This document shows, in pieces, positions 18,218-26,960 of a stretch of DNA of 64,000 bases (position 1 is the first letter of the stretch; the number at the start of each line of letters is the position of its first letter). Both the position numbers and the translations under genes were made by a program. The notes beneath the pieces are model-generated. The model did not search any database and had not been told where the DNA came from. It was given only the letters and a program-made list of their open reading frames with translations. The stretch comes from Candidatus Cloacimonadota bacterium (GTDB taxonomy: Bacteria > Muiribacteriota > UBA6191): the NCBI GenBank assembly GCA_023954715.1, contig JAGSHD010000006.1, forward strand, positions 216,064 to 280,063, read 5' to 3'.

Positions 18218-19764
18218 TGGCCCATATAGCTTTAGATGAGGATCAGGTTTTAAGAGTAAAAAAACTCGCTAAACAAATAGCTGATGACACACAAAAACTA
18301 ATCGATGTGCACTCTTCGGTATCAACAGAGCGAACAATATTAAGACTCATTGGAGTTGATGGCTGTACTGAAGAAGATCTTCCGTATCCAAATCGTATTA
18401 TTGATTTACTAATTGAAGCAGACTTACTTGAAAATGGAATCAGTAAACCTTTTGCAGCTGCTCTTTTAAAGTCTGGGCGTGATGTTCAAACTACTGCTGA
18501 GCTATTACATCAAAAAGAGCTTGTTTTAGGAGATTATTCAAATTTATCACCCCAAGAGATCACTGACAAAGAAAACCAACTAGCACAAATAGCAATTGAT
18601 TTAATGGAGCAAAGTAAAGCCAATAAACTAGAAAAAATTTCTAAATACCCAGTCGGCCCTCAACCTTGGAAATATCTAATCGTTGCAACTGGTAATATAT
18701 ACGAAGACCGTACCCAAGGACAAAGTGCTGCTTATGCTGGTGCAGATATCGTTGCAGTAATTCGTACTACTGCTCAATCCTTATTGGATCATGTTCCTTT
18801 TGGAGCAACTACAGAAGGATTTGGTGGTACTATGGCCACCCAAGAGAACTTCAAAATCATGAGAGAAGCTTTAGACCAAGCCTCAAGCGAACAAAACAGA
18901 TATGTCCGACTCGTTAATTATTCTAGTGGACTTTGTATGGCCGAAATAGCCGCTTGTGCTGCACATGAAGATTTAGACATGCTACTTAACGACTCTATGT
19001 ATGGTATTTTATTTAGAGATATCAATCCTATTCGTACTTTTGTAGATCAATACTTTTCAAGACTGATCTGTGCCAAAGCAGACATCATAATAAATACTGG
19101 TGAGGATAATTATTTGACAACCTCTGATGCCATCGAAGAAGCTTATACAGTTACTTCAAGTCAGTTGATCAATGAAGCAATGGCTGTCAATGCTAAACTC
19201 CCAGAAGAGTTAATGGGACTTGGACATGCTTATGAGATTAATCCACAACAAGAAAACGCCTTTTTGTATGAGGTTTCCCATGCTCAGTTAGCCCGTCAAC
19301 TCTTTCCAAAAGCACCTATAAAATATATGCCTCCTACTAAGTATAAAAGCACGGATATATTTTTCTCCCATGTAATGGATACAATGTTTAACATGGTATC
19401 AGTAACTACAAACCAGGGGATACATTTATCCGGAATGCCAACAGAGGCCATCCATACTCCCCTTATGATGGATCGATATCAAGCACTTAGTTCTATTAAT
19501 TATGTCTTTAATATTGCTAAAGATTTCGGAAACGAAATAGAGTTTAAGTCAGATGGATTTATTACATCAAGGGCAAACGAAGTTTTAAACCAATCCGAAG
19601 ACTTCCTCAATGAAATTGTAGCAGGCGGTGGACTTTTAAATGCCATTGAAGCCGGCTCTTTTGCTAATGTAAAACGATTGAGAAACGAAGGAAAAGGCAA
19701 GGATGGAGTTTTTGTTAAAGGCCCAAATTATACTAACCCAATCATCGATTTATTGGCCAATTAG
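18217..19764 (+). CDS. kamD: Lysine 5,6-aminomutase alpha subunit
   Basis: 515 aa, the normal length. Together with KamE it forms the adenosylcobalamin- and PLP-dependent enzyme that moves the terminal amino group of D-lysine or L-beta-lysine, the latter giving 3,5-diaminohexanoate. Characteristic stretches are GQSAAYAGADIVAVIRTTAQ and GATTEGFGGTM in the TIM-barrel catalytic subunit, which contacts PLP and substrate. AAAGGA lies before the ATG. Directly followed by kamE after five bases. Confidence 0.95.
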   Translation: MAHIALDEDQVLRVKKLAKQIADDTQKLIDVHSSVSTERTILRLIGVDGCTEEDLPYPNRIIDLLIEADLLENGISKPFAAALLKSGRDVQTTAELLHQKELVLGDYSNLSPQEITDKENQLAQIAIDLMEQSKANKLEKISKYPVGPQPWKYLIVATGNIYEDRTQGQSAAYAGADIVAVIRTTAQSLLDHVPFGATTEGFGGTMATQENFKIMREALDQASSEQNRYVRLVNYSSGLCMAEIAACAAHEDLDMLLNDSMYGILFRDINPIRTFVDQYFSRLICAKADIIINTGEDNYLTTSDAIEEAYTVTSSQLINEAMAVNAKLPEELMGLGHAYEINPQQENAFLYEVSHAQLARQLFPKAPIKYMPPTKYKSTDIFFSHVMDTMFNMVSVTTNQGIHLSGMPTEAIHTPLMMDRYQALSSINYVFNIAKDFGNEIEFKSDGFITSRANEVLNQSEDFLNEIVAGGGLLNAIEAGSFANVKRLRNEGKGKDGVFVKGPNYTNPIIDLLAN

Positions 19765-19769
19765 GAGTT

Positions 19770-20513
19770 ATGATGAACCAAGATCTAATTAAACCTTATG
19801 GGGACACCTTAAACGATGGTAAAATTCAACTGGCTTTTACTTTACCTATCGAAAATTCTGCTCGAGCAAAAAAAGCTGCAGAAGCTTATGTTGCTAAATT
19901 AAATTGTAGTGATGCTCAAATTGTACACTCCATGAAAATCTCTGATGGTTTTACCTATTTTGTAGCCTATGCCAATGCCAATCCACAAATTGACTATTCT
20001 ACAATTGAAGCTAGTGAAGTCGAATCCGCTGGGATGGATTTTTATCAAATTAATGACTTTATCGAACAAAACTTTTCAAAGCCTTTAGTTGTTGTTGGGG
20101 CCACGATTGGTACTGATGCACATACGGTAGGCATCGATGCTATTTTAAACATGAAAGGTTTCAATGCTAACTACGGTCTAGAGCGCTATAAGCAGTTTGA
20201 AACTTATAACATGGGAGCTCAAGTAACTGCTGAAGAGCTTTTACAAAAAGCTGAATCGGTTGGTGCGGATGCCCTTTTGGTGTCTCAAACAGTGACCCAA
20301 AAAGATTCTCATATCCGTAACTTTACCTATTTAATGGAGCTCTTAGAAGCTGAAGGGATTCGTGATAAGTATCTTATTTTAATCGGTGGCCCCCGAATCT
20401 CCCACGAAATGGCTATCGAGTTGGGATATGATGCAGGATTTGGTCCAGGGACCCTTCCTAGTCATGTGGGTGAATATATCGCAAATACTATGCACCAAAG
20501 AGCCGGAAAATAA
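19770..20513 (+). CDS. kamE: Lysine 5,6-aminomutase beta (cobalamin-binding) subunit
   Basis: 247 aa. The base-off/His-on cobalamin motif DAHTVG is at residues 116-121, with His118 the expected lower ligand. Eleven residues on, Lys129 is in the position of the Lys that forms the internal aldimine with PLP in the characterised enzyme (there His133 and Lys144, the same spacing). The later SQT and LIGGPR segments complete the B12-binding Rossmann domain. The ATG at 19770 is followed by a second ATG at 19773; GGAG stands before them. All residues needed for activity that I can place are present. Confidence 0.95.
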   Translation: MMNQDLIKPYGDTLNDGKIQLAFTLPIENSARAKKAAEAYVAKLNCSDAQIVHSMKISDGFTYFVAYANANPQIDYSTIEASEVESAGMDFYQINDFIEQNFSKPLVVVGATIGTDAHTVGIDAILNMKGFNANYGLERYKQFETYNMGAQVTAEELLQKAESVGADALLVSQTVTQKDSHIRNFTYLMELLEAEGIRDKYLILIGGPRISHEMAIELGYDAGFGPGTLPSHVGEYIANTMHQRAGK

Positions 20514-20562
20514 TTGTATAAATCAATCTGTAGACTATTCTACATGGATCATAGGAGTAAAA

Positions 20563-20955
20563 ATGGTAGAAGCAAAAATTAGATTAAGACTGAGTTGTCA
20601 TGATGCACATTATGGTGGTGGACTAGTTGACGGAGCTAAAATGCTCAACCTTTTTGGTGATGTTGCTACCGAACTCCTCATTAGATATGATGGTGATGAA
20701 GGCTTATTTAGAGCTTATAGCAATGTTGAATTTTTAGAGCCAGTTTATGCGGGAGACTACATAGAAGCAGTTGGCCGCATCATCAAAGTTGGTAATACCT
20801 CTCGAACCATGGAGTTTGAAGCCTGGAAAGTTATCTCACCAAGAGCTGATATCTCAGATAGTGCAGCTGATGTTTTAAAGGAGCCACTCTTAGTATGTAA
20901 AGCACTAGGTACATGTGTAACTCCTAAAGACTCTCAAAGGATAGAGCATGTCTAA
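20563..20955 (+). CDS. kal: 3-aminobutyryl-CoA ammonia-lyase
   Basis: 130 aa from ATG 20563, chosen because AGGAG lies five bases upstream. The longer open frame back to 20386 lies inside kamE and has no ribosome site. It removes ammonia from 3-aminobutyryl-CoA to give crotonyl-CoA. The compact size, hot-dog-fold pattern ([32 protein letters not shown]) and its place between kamE and kce fit known Kal proteins. Its end overlaps the kce start by eight bases. Confidence 0.9.
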   Translation: MVEAKIRLRLSCHDAHYGGGLVDGAKMLNLFGDVATELLIRYDGDEGLFRAYSNVEFLEPVYAGDYIEAVGRIIKVGNTSRTMEFEAWKVISPRADISDSAADVLKEPLLVCKALGTCVTPKDSQRIEHV

Positions 20956-21763
20956 ACCACTCATAATATCTTGCCCTATTGTAGGAGCTGAACTCACAAA
21001 AGAAGATTATCCATATCTTCCTACCACACCAGATGAGCTTTGTAAAGCTGCTGTAGAAGCAGTAAATCAAGGTGCAAGTATCATTCACCTACATGTTAGA
21101 GACGAAAATGGAAAACCCTCGCAAAGAGTTGATATTTTTGAAGAAGTTAGTAAAAAGATAAAGGATAATTGTGAGTGTATTTTGCAATACTCCACAGGCG
21201 GAGCAGTTGGTACTCCACTACAAGAACGAGTAGCACCCTTATCTCTAAAGCCAGAAATGGCAACTCTCTCTATGGGGTCTTTAAATTTTGGCAACGAAAT
21301 ATTTGAAAACACCCAAGATATAATTGTTGGTATCGCCAAGTCCATGGTAGAAAATAGCGTGATGCCCGAGTTAGAGATCTTTGACTACGGAATGATGGAT
21401 ACTGTAGATCGCTTTGTAAAAAAAGGACTGATCCCAAATCATTATCACATCGATTTTGTATTGGGTGTACCCGGTGGAATGAATGGTGAAGTGAAAAGCT
21501 TAGTCATGTTACTAGACAGAATATCGAATGATCAAACTTGGACTGTCGCTGGAGTAGGTAGATATCAGTTACCATTGGCTGTTCATGCCATTATGATGGG
21601 TGGTAACATTCGTATCGGGGTTGAAGACAATATCTTTTTTCGTAAAGGTGAGATGGCACACTCTAATGCTCAATTGATTGAGCGCTTTGTACATATTGCC
21701 AAACTAGCAGACCGAGAGATCGCTACTCTTGAGCAAACTAGAAATATATTAGGATTAGCTTAA
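20948..21763 (+). CDS. kce: 3-keto-5-aminohexanoate cleavage enzyme
   Basis: 271 aa, a BKACE-family TIM barrel. It condenses 3-keto-5-aminohexanoate with acetyl-CoA and cleaves it to acetoacetate and 3-aminobutyryl-CoA. The zinc-binding HLHVRD motif is near residue 46. LQYSTGG, the [13 protein letters not shown] strand and [11 protein letters not shown] near the C-terminus are typical of the family. BKACE members vary in substrate, but here the operon specifies it. The stop is followed after one base by the ATG of an unknown small gene. Confidence 0.93.
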   Translation: MSKPLIISCPIVGAELTKEDYPYLPTTPDELCKAAVEAVNQGASIIHLHVRDENGKPSQRVDIFEEVSKKIKDNCECILQYSTGGAVGTPLQERVAPLSLKPEMATLSMGSLNFGNEIFENTQDIIVGIAKSMVENSVMPELEIFDYGMMDTVDRFVKKGLIPNHYHIDFVLGVPGGMNGEVKSLVMLLDRISNDQTWTVAGVGRYQLPLAVHAIMMGGNIRIGVEDNIFFRKGEMAHSNAQLIERFVHIAKLADREIATLEQTRNILGLA

Positions 21764-21764
21764 T

Positions 21765-22037
21765 ATGGCTGTTGATTACACCAGTCCGCATATGATCAAC
21801 TTTAAATCTATTGTTGATCTTATGCACCCTGATAAACTATCTGTTATTATCCATGACGAGCATATTCATCTTGGCGCACTTATATTAGTATGTTGTGATG
21901 CACCTAAACGTAAAAAAATACTTTTTTCACAACAAAAAGATAAACAAGGTAAGTTGATCCAATCTCTTATGCAACTCAAGCAACCACCTGATTTTGTATT
22001 AGAGACCTTAGTTGACGAGCTTAAAAAGCTTAAATAA
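21765..22037 (+). CDS. Small protein of unknown function in the lysine operon
   Basis: 90 aa, starting one base after the kce stop, so almost surely cotranslated. It has no signal peptide or membrane segment. The middle (KLSVIIHDEHIHLGALILVCCDAP) looks like a beta-strand pair with several His/Asp/Cys residues; the last 35 residues are helical and Lys-rich. I recognise no family. Context suggests a role with Kce, the aminomutase or cofactor handling. Its last eight bases overlap, tail to tail, the GNAT gene on the other strand. Confidence 0.7.
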   Translation: MAVDYTSPHMINFKSIVDLMHPDKLSVIIHDEHIHLGALILVCCDAPKRKKILFSQQKDKQGKLIQSLMQLKQPPDFVLETLVDELKKLK

Positions 22038-22581
22038 GCCTCTTTAGTTTAACATATTCATAATCGTCTATTTCTTTACCATGGATCAAAACAGCACCTC
22101 TTATAAGTTTAGCCTGTGTAAATCCTAGCTTTGTTAGAAGTTTTTGACTCCTAAAATTACTTACTGCTGTAGTTGCCACAATCTTTTGTATCTTTAATGA
22201 GTCGTGAAGATAGTTTAGCAAACTACCCACTGCCATTAACGCTAAGCCACGGCCAATAGATTGCTCTGCAAGCCAATAACCAATATCAGCCCAAGATTCG
22301 CTCCAGTTTATCTTATTTACTGTAACTTGCCCTACTATCATATTTTTCTCAATAATTAGATATGAAACAGCTTCTAGCTTCTTTTCACGCTTTATCAAAC
22401 TCTTGATCGTTTGCTTGGCACTCCCACTGGATTCAAATTTAGGAGCGATAAAGTCAAATTGCCGAAAAAAGTCTTTATTGTTTTTACAAAGAACTACTAA
22501 CTCTTTTACATCACTCATGAGGATTTTTCTAAGCTTAACTTGCTGATTGATTAGAATAACTTCTATAAATCGTTGAATCAT
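22030..22581 (-). CDS. GNAT-family N-acetyltransferase (RimJ/RimL-like)
   Basis: 183 aa. It shows the GNAT order: strand VKLRKILMSDV near residue 16, WADIGYWLAEQSIGRGLA (the acetyl-CoA-binding R/Q-x-x-G-x-G/A type turn, here SIGRGLA), then ATTAVSNFRSQKLLTKLGF, the conserved N-x-x-S-x-x-x-x-x-K-x-G-F helix. This resembles enzymes that acetylate ribosomal-protein N-termini or other amines; the substrate is not predictable. The start lies only about a dozen bases after the T run of the terminator of the upstream receptor gene, leaving little room for its own promoter, so read-through may express it. Confidence 0.82.
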   Translation of the reverse strand: MIQRFIEVILINQQVKLRKILMSDVKELVVLCKNNKDFFRQFDFIAPKFESSGSAKQTIKSLIKREKKLEAVSYLIIEKNMIVGQVTVNKINWSESWADIGYWLAEQSIGRGLALMAVGSLLNYLHDSLKIQKIVATTAVSNFRSQKLLTKLGFTQAKLIRGAVLIHGKEIDDYEYVKLKRLI

Positions 22582-22592
22582 TTTTTAATCGA

Positions 22593-22617
22593 AAAAAGGC
22601 ATAGTAATACGCCTTTT
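22593..22617 (-). terminator. Intrinsic terminator after the TonB-dependent receptor gene
   Basis: On the minus strand AAAAAGGCGTA pairs with TATGCCTTTTT around TTAC, followed by more T. It lies between the receptor stop (22639) and the GNAT start (22581). Confidence 0.75.
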
Positions 22618-22638
22618 TGCTAGAGGTCATAGAGTTAC

Positions 22639-24720
22639 TTAAAACTTTACTTTATATTCAAGAGAGATCATTCTGCCAAGTGGGTAGCTCCAAACCTTTC
22701 CACCTTGAATATCCTTCTCAGGAAATACATACTCTTTTTCAAACATGTTATTCACGGACAATTTAATCGATCTAGTATCGCTATGTTTATAATCGATAAC
22801 TATGTTGTGAAGCGTATAGCCACCTAAATCTTGATAAGCAAATCTACCATCCCATCGATTTAACTCTGGTCCTGTATATTTCGCAAAGTAGTCAATGGTC
22901 CATCTGTCTTTAGTTTTATATTGAAAACCAAAGTTAACCATTTTTTCAATACTAGAGTGTTCAAATCCACCACTCAGAATCCGAGCAGAATTAAGTCCTA
23001 CTCTAGCAGATTGTGGATTTGGATCTACTGTTTCAATCCCTTTATACCTCATTTTTGTATATTCTACATTATACATCCAATGATCATTGACCTGGTCTTT
23101 AAAACTAATTTCATAACCACGACTATAAAATGGGCCATCATTATCATGCTGATTAATCGTATCATTTTGATATAAGAAGTCATTAATCTTCATTTCGAAA
23201 TGATTAATCTCTAATTGTGATCTACCATTTGAAAAGTCTTTAGTATATCCATACTCAATAGAGCTTACTTTTTCATTTCTTAGAGTAACATTATGATTTA
23301 AGCTACCGGGAACAAATGTAAATGCTTCGTGTCCACTTGGATATCTAAATGATCTTCCATAAACAACTTTTAAATATTCGTCCGTAGACAACTGATATGT
23401 GGCCGCAATTTTAGGAGTTTCTTCATCTCCAAAATGACTATTTCTGTTTATTCTATATCCATATAGAACATTTAGTCTATCACTTATGCTTTGTGTTGCT
23501 TGTAGATAGTACCCTTCTATATTTGTATCAACTGGATTAGTTAATCTACTACCAATATTTAGATTTGCAGCATTCAAAAACAAGCGATCAAAAGCTCTAT
23601 TAAAGTTAATCGTCTCTCTAATAGTACCAAATACAAAACTCCAGGTATCATTAGCCTTATAATCAATCTTCAACTCCATATCAAAGGCATAAGAGTTAGA
23701 GTGCGTTTGAAACTCTATGTTTCCTGGATCTAAAGCATTAAGACCACTTTCGCTAGATTCAACACGAACATCACTATACTTAGATAAAAACTTTAATTTT
23801 GCCTTTGTTGATAAATTACGATCATATTGAACACCAAAGTAGTTATACTCTTGTTGGTTTCCGCTGTGTTGTTGGCTCACTCTCGTATAATCTGTGTTTC
23901 TACTTGAGTTGAACTTACCAAACATAAACTGCCACTGATTATGATTAACTAAACCAAAGTAACTTTGTACATGATCTTTTAATTGATAGTCCTCAACAGT
24001 CGCAAAAGTTGTATGATTAGGGCTATTTGGATCGGCATCATAGACAGCTGCATAAGGTATACCTAACCCATTGGTGCTTACCCCATCTACTGATGGTCGG
24101 TTTTTACCGCCAAGTTGTTTCATTTGGAATGAAAAGTAAGAATGAGTTTTTGGAGATACTTGATCGATCAACTCTAATTTTAAGGTATGTTGCCCATCAT
24201 TACCTAATCCAACCGATGCATTACTCTTTTTGTATGAGTTACCAGAAAAAGTCGTAATATGAATTGATGCAGCAAAGGCATTAGCACCATATAGAACAGA
24301 TCCTGGTCCCTTTACAATCTCTAGACGTTTTATAGACCAAATAGGAATCATATCTAAGTGGGTTTCTGGACCAACCTCATCAGCAATCTTGTGACCATTA
24401 ATAGTCACTAATACTTTATTATTATAAATCTGATGATTGTTACCACGAACCTGAATATATCTTGCATTTCTACGGCTTGCTTCAATTTTAAAGCCGTTAA
24501 CAGTGTTTAAAAAGTCATATAAGGATGAAAACTTTTCAAGATCTTTATTGGTATAAGATTTGACAATTGCTGGAGCTTTTTTAACAGAAGTTAGGCTTTT
24601 CGTAGCACCTGATGTTGATTTACTATTTAGCTTTTCTTCAACAGAAGAAAGAACATTCAATATATTTTGCTCACCAGCGAAATTAAACGAAACAAATATA
24701 AGTAGAAGAAGTAATTTCAT
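22639..24720 (-). CDS. TonB-dependent outer-membrane receptor
   Basis: 693 aa with a signal peptide (MKLLLLLIFVSFNFAG). After a linker comes the plug domain (about 55-170; YIQVRGNNHQIYNNKVLVTING and VKGPGSVLYGANAFAASIHI are the typical plug strands), then a 22-strand-type barrel ending in Phe (EYKVKF), as outer-membrane proteins do. A clear N-terminal TonB box is not obvious. The ligand is unknown. It lies next to the B12-dependent lysine operon, which makes a cobalamin ligand thinkable, but I see no B12 riboswitch upstream. Its ATG overlaps the stop of the small upstream gene (ATGA), so the two form an operon. Confidence 0.9.
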   Translation of the reverse strand: MKLLLLLIFVSFNFAGEQNILNVLSSVEEKLNSKSTSGATKSLTSVKKAPAIVKSYTNKDLEKFSSLYDFLNTVNGFKIEASRRNARYIQVRGNNHQIYNNKVLVTINGHKIADEVGPETHLDMIPIWSIKRLEIVKGPGSVLYGANAFAASIHITTFSGNSYKKSNASVGLGNDGQHTLKLELIDQVSPKTHSYFSFQMKQLGGKNRPSVDGVSTNGLGIPYAAVYDADPNSPNHTTFATVEDYQLKDHVQSYFGLVNHNQWQFMFGKFNSSRNTDYTRVSQQHSGNQQEYNYFGVQYDRNLSTKAKLKFLSKYSDVRVESSESGLNALDPGNIEFQTHSNSYAFDMELKIDYKANDTWSFVFGTIRETINFNRAFDRLFLNAANLNIGSRLTNPVDTNIEGYYLQATQSISDRLNVLYGYRINRNSHFGDEETPKIAATYQLSTDEYLKVVYGRSFRYPSGHEAFTFVPGSLNHNVTLRNEKVSSIEYGYTKDFSNGRSQLEINHFEMKINDFLYQNDTINQHDNDGPFYSRGYEISFKDQVNDHWMYNVEYTKMRYKGIETVDPNPQSARVGLNSARILSGGFEHSSIEKMVNFGFQYKTKDRWTIDYFAKYTGPELNRWDGRFAYQDLGGYTLHNIVIDYKHSDTRSIKLSVNNMFEKEYVFPEKDIQGGKVWSYPLGRMISLEYKVKF

Positions 24721-25214
24721 AACTCTCCTCCATTCAAAACTTGTATAAATCGTTGAAAGGCACGGTCAAATTTTGTATTTGAAGAGTTTATCGTATCTCT
24801 ATTACCTAAAATAGTTGGTCGAGTCCTAACGACCACAATACCTAAACACGCACCCTTCTCTACCATCCTTTTACTAATAGCGATAGAAAAAATATGCTTT
24901 GGCATTACAAAGCCATCATCCAATTGCAAAAGAACATTAGCTGTACTTGTACTCGGAGAGTTTTCTCGAAATATTTCATATTGTATTGGCCGAGATCCAG
25001 ATCTCAATTTAGCAATTTTTTCAAAGGCATGTTTGAAAGCCTCTGCTCTATCTTGGCTACTAGAAACAACACCGATTTTTAAAGAGGCATGCCGGTGCTG
25101 TATCTCTGAAATTGTCATTGCCATGATTTTGGCATAGTCTTCGTCCTGTAACTGGGTACAATATACCTCAGCAACAGATAATAGACATGTAAATATATAT
25201 AACAATTTTTTCAC
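24717..25214 (-). CDS. Small periplasmic protein, possibly YfiR/DUF4154-like
   Basis: 165 aa, GTG start at 25214, signal peptide MKKLLYIFTCLLSVAEVYC. The remainder alternates strands and helices. LKIGVVSSSQ, the FSIAISK segment and a final N-S-x-N-x-x-x-x-x-x-A-x-x-x-x-x-x-L pattern resemble the YfiR/DUF4154 periplasmic domain, which often accompanies TonB-dependent receptors in two- or three-gene sets. The match is weak. It overlaps the receptor start by four bases and is upstream in the same transcript, so a joint role in uptake or sensing is likely. Confidence 0.5.
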   Translation of the reverse strand: MKKLLYIFTCLLSVAEVYCTQLQDEDYAKIMAMTISEIQHRHASLKIGVVSSSQDRAEAFKHAFEKIAKLRSGSRPIQYEIFRENSPSTSTANVLLQLDDGFVMPKHIFSIAISKRMVEKGACLGIVVVRTRPTILGNRDTINSSNTKFDRAFQRFIQVLNGGEL

Positions 25215-25479
25215 AGCTTAACTATAGCAAAGTTTGTGATATATTCCTAGCATATTATTACTTAGGAACTCTTTATTTTACAAATACAAGTTATTATAGT
25301 AGTAAATTAAGACCTAATTTGAGTAGCTTTATAGGGCTTCTTGATATATAATCTTGACGATAATTTGTCTATACTTAATCTACACTTTAAGATGTACTTT
25401 AAGTTCTTAATTAAATAATCAATTCAAGATATTCTATCCACTGAATCTGAATATTTATATAATTACAAGGGAGAAGCAA

Positions 25480-26181
25480 ATGGCCAAAATTCTTGCATCC
25501 AGTAAAGATGCCATGGCACACGTAAAGAGTGGTATGACTTTGATGGTTGGCGGATTCGGTGTATGCGGTTTGCCAGAAAATCTCGTTCATGCACTTGCTG
25601 AAACAAATGTTAAAGATATAACTCTTATATCAAACAATGGTAGTGTTGATAATTGGGGTAACGGAAAACTTATCGCCAATAAACAAATTGTAAAGCTCTT
25701 TGCATCTTACATTGGTGAAAACTCAGAGTTAGCAGAGCAATTCATTAGTGGTCAAATCGATGTTGAGTTAGTCCCTCAAGGCACTTTAGCCGAACGAATT
25801 CGTGCTGGTGGAGCTGGTATTCCTGCTTTTTTCACACCTACAGGATTTGGGACAAAAGTCGCAGAAGGCAAAGAAGCAAGAAACATTAATGGTAAAGATT
25901 GTATTCTTGAAGAAGCCCTTTTAGCTGATGTTTCTTTCGTTAAAGCACATAAAGCAGATAAACTAGGTAACCTAGTTTTTAATAAAACAGCACAAAACTT
26001 CAATCCATTAATGGCTACCGCTGGTAAAATTACCATCGTAGAAGTGGAAGAAATTGTAGAAAATGGAGAGTTAGATCCTGATGAGATTCATCTACCCTCT
26101 ATTTACGTTAATTACATAGTAAAAGGAGAGCAATATGACCGGCGTATCGAAAAAAGAACGTATAGCTCAGCGACTAGCTAA
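25480..26181 (+). CDS. scoA: 3-oxoacid CoA-transferase, alpha subunit
   Basis: 233 aa. Subunit A of a family I CoA-transferase (SCOT/AtoD type): GGFGVCGLPENLV near residue 24, GTLAERIRAGGAGIPAFFTPTG in the middle, and RRIEKRT at the end. Family enzymes move CoA between succinyl-CoA or an acyl-CoA and acetoacetate. Here acetoacetate is made by Kce about 4 kb upstream, so activation of acetoacetate to acetoacetyl-CoA is the likely job; butyryl-CoA:acetoacetate transfer is the alternative. AAGGGAG precedes ATG 25480. The last 47 bases overlap the start of the beta-subunit gene. The AtoD naming would be equally valid. Confidence 0.9.
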   Translation: MAKILASSKDAMAHVKSGMTLMVGGFGVCGLPENLVHALAETNVKDITLISNNGSVDNWGNGKLIANKQIVKLFASYIGENSELAEQFISGQIDVELVPQGTLAERIRAGGAGIPAFFTPTGFGTKVAEGKEARNINGKDCILEEALLADVSFVKAHKADKLGNLVFNKTAQNFNPLMATAGKITIVEVEEIVENGELDPDEIHLPSIYVNYIVKGEQYDRRIEKRTYSSATS

Positions 26182-26797
26182 AGAACTTCAAGATGGATAT
26201 TACGTAAACCTTGGTATTGGGATTCCAACTCTAGTAGCTAATTATATTCCCGACGGAATGGACATTGTTCTACAATCGGAAAATGGACTTTTAGGCATCG
26301 GCCCATATCCATTAGAAAAAGATATGGATCCAGATTTAATTAATGCTGGAAAAGAAACTATATCTACTCTTCCTGGTTCTGTTTTTTTTAACTCTGCTGA
26401 ATCATTTGCCATGATTCGAGGTGGACATGTAGATGCCAGTTTTCTTGGTGCAATGGAAGTCTCTGAAAACGGAGATATTGCCAATTACATGATCCCTGGG
26501 AAAATGGTAAAAGGAATGGGTGGAGCAATGGATTTAGTTGCTGGCTCTGAAAATGTAATCGTTGCCATGATGCACACTTCAAGAGATGGAAAGTCAAAAG
26601 TTCTAAAAGAATGTAGCTTACCATTAACTGGTTTAAAGTGCGTTAAAAAGATTGTTTCTGATATGGGAGTCATGGAAGTAACTCCAAATGGCTTAGTTTT
26701 ACTTGAAACAGCAGAAGGCTTTACTATTGATGATGTAGTAAATGCAACCGAAGCAAAAATAACAGTTTCTGAAAATTGTCTTGTGGGTACATATTAA
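26135..26797 (+). CDS. scoB: 3-oxoacid CoA-transferase, beta subunit
   Basis: 220 aa. The catalytic Glu is in the SENGLLGIGPYP motif near residue 48; it forms the glutamyl-CoA thioester intermediate. GGHVDASFLGAMEV and GAMDLV are also typical of the B subunit. ATG 26135 has AAAGGAG before it; translation starts inside the alpha gene in another frame. It works as a heteromer with the alpha subunit. A strong terminator follows. Confidence 0.92.
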   Translation: MTGVSKKERIAQRLAKELQDGYYVNLGIGIPTLVANYIPDGMDIVLQSENGLLGIGPYPLEKDMDPDLINAGKETISTLPGSVFFNSAESFAMIRGGHVDASFLGAMEVSENGDIANYMIPGKMVKGMGGAMDLVAGSENVIVAMMHTSRDGKSKVLKECSLPLTGLKCVKKIVSDMGVMEVTPNGLVLLETAEGFTIDDVVNATEAKITVSENCLVGTY

Positions 26798-26840
26798 TTA
26801 AAAACCCATATTTTTTAGTAAACTCAAGTTTACTAACTAC

Positions 26841-26890
26841 AAACCAAAAGGTTTTCATCGTTTCTGATGAACAACCTTTTTGGTTTTTTA
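26841..26890 (+). terminator. Intrinsic terminator after the CoA-transferase operon
   Basis: AAACCAAAAGGTT pairs with AACCTTTTTGGTTT (one bulged T), with a further TTCATC/GATGAA stem inside and a T run after. A perfect nine-base inverted repeat (TAGTAAACT, CA, AGTTTACTA at 26816-26835) lies just before it. Confidence 0.85.
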
Positions 26891-26960
26891 ACATAGTTTT
26901 AAAAGTCACTGTCCATATCAATCAAGTGATTTTCAAAGACTCTTTTACATTGGACTAAAT

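Noticed and set aside
20386..20562. Upstream extension of kal into kamE
   Set aside because: Lies in another frame of kamE without a ribosome site; AGGAG and ATG at 20563 give the normal Kal length.
25215..25479. Cobalamin riboswitch upstream of the receptor operon
   Set aside because: I searched the region on the minus strand for a B12-box-like sequence and found none.
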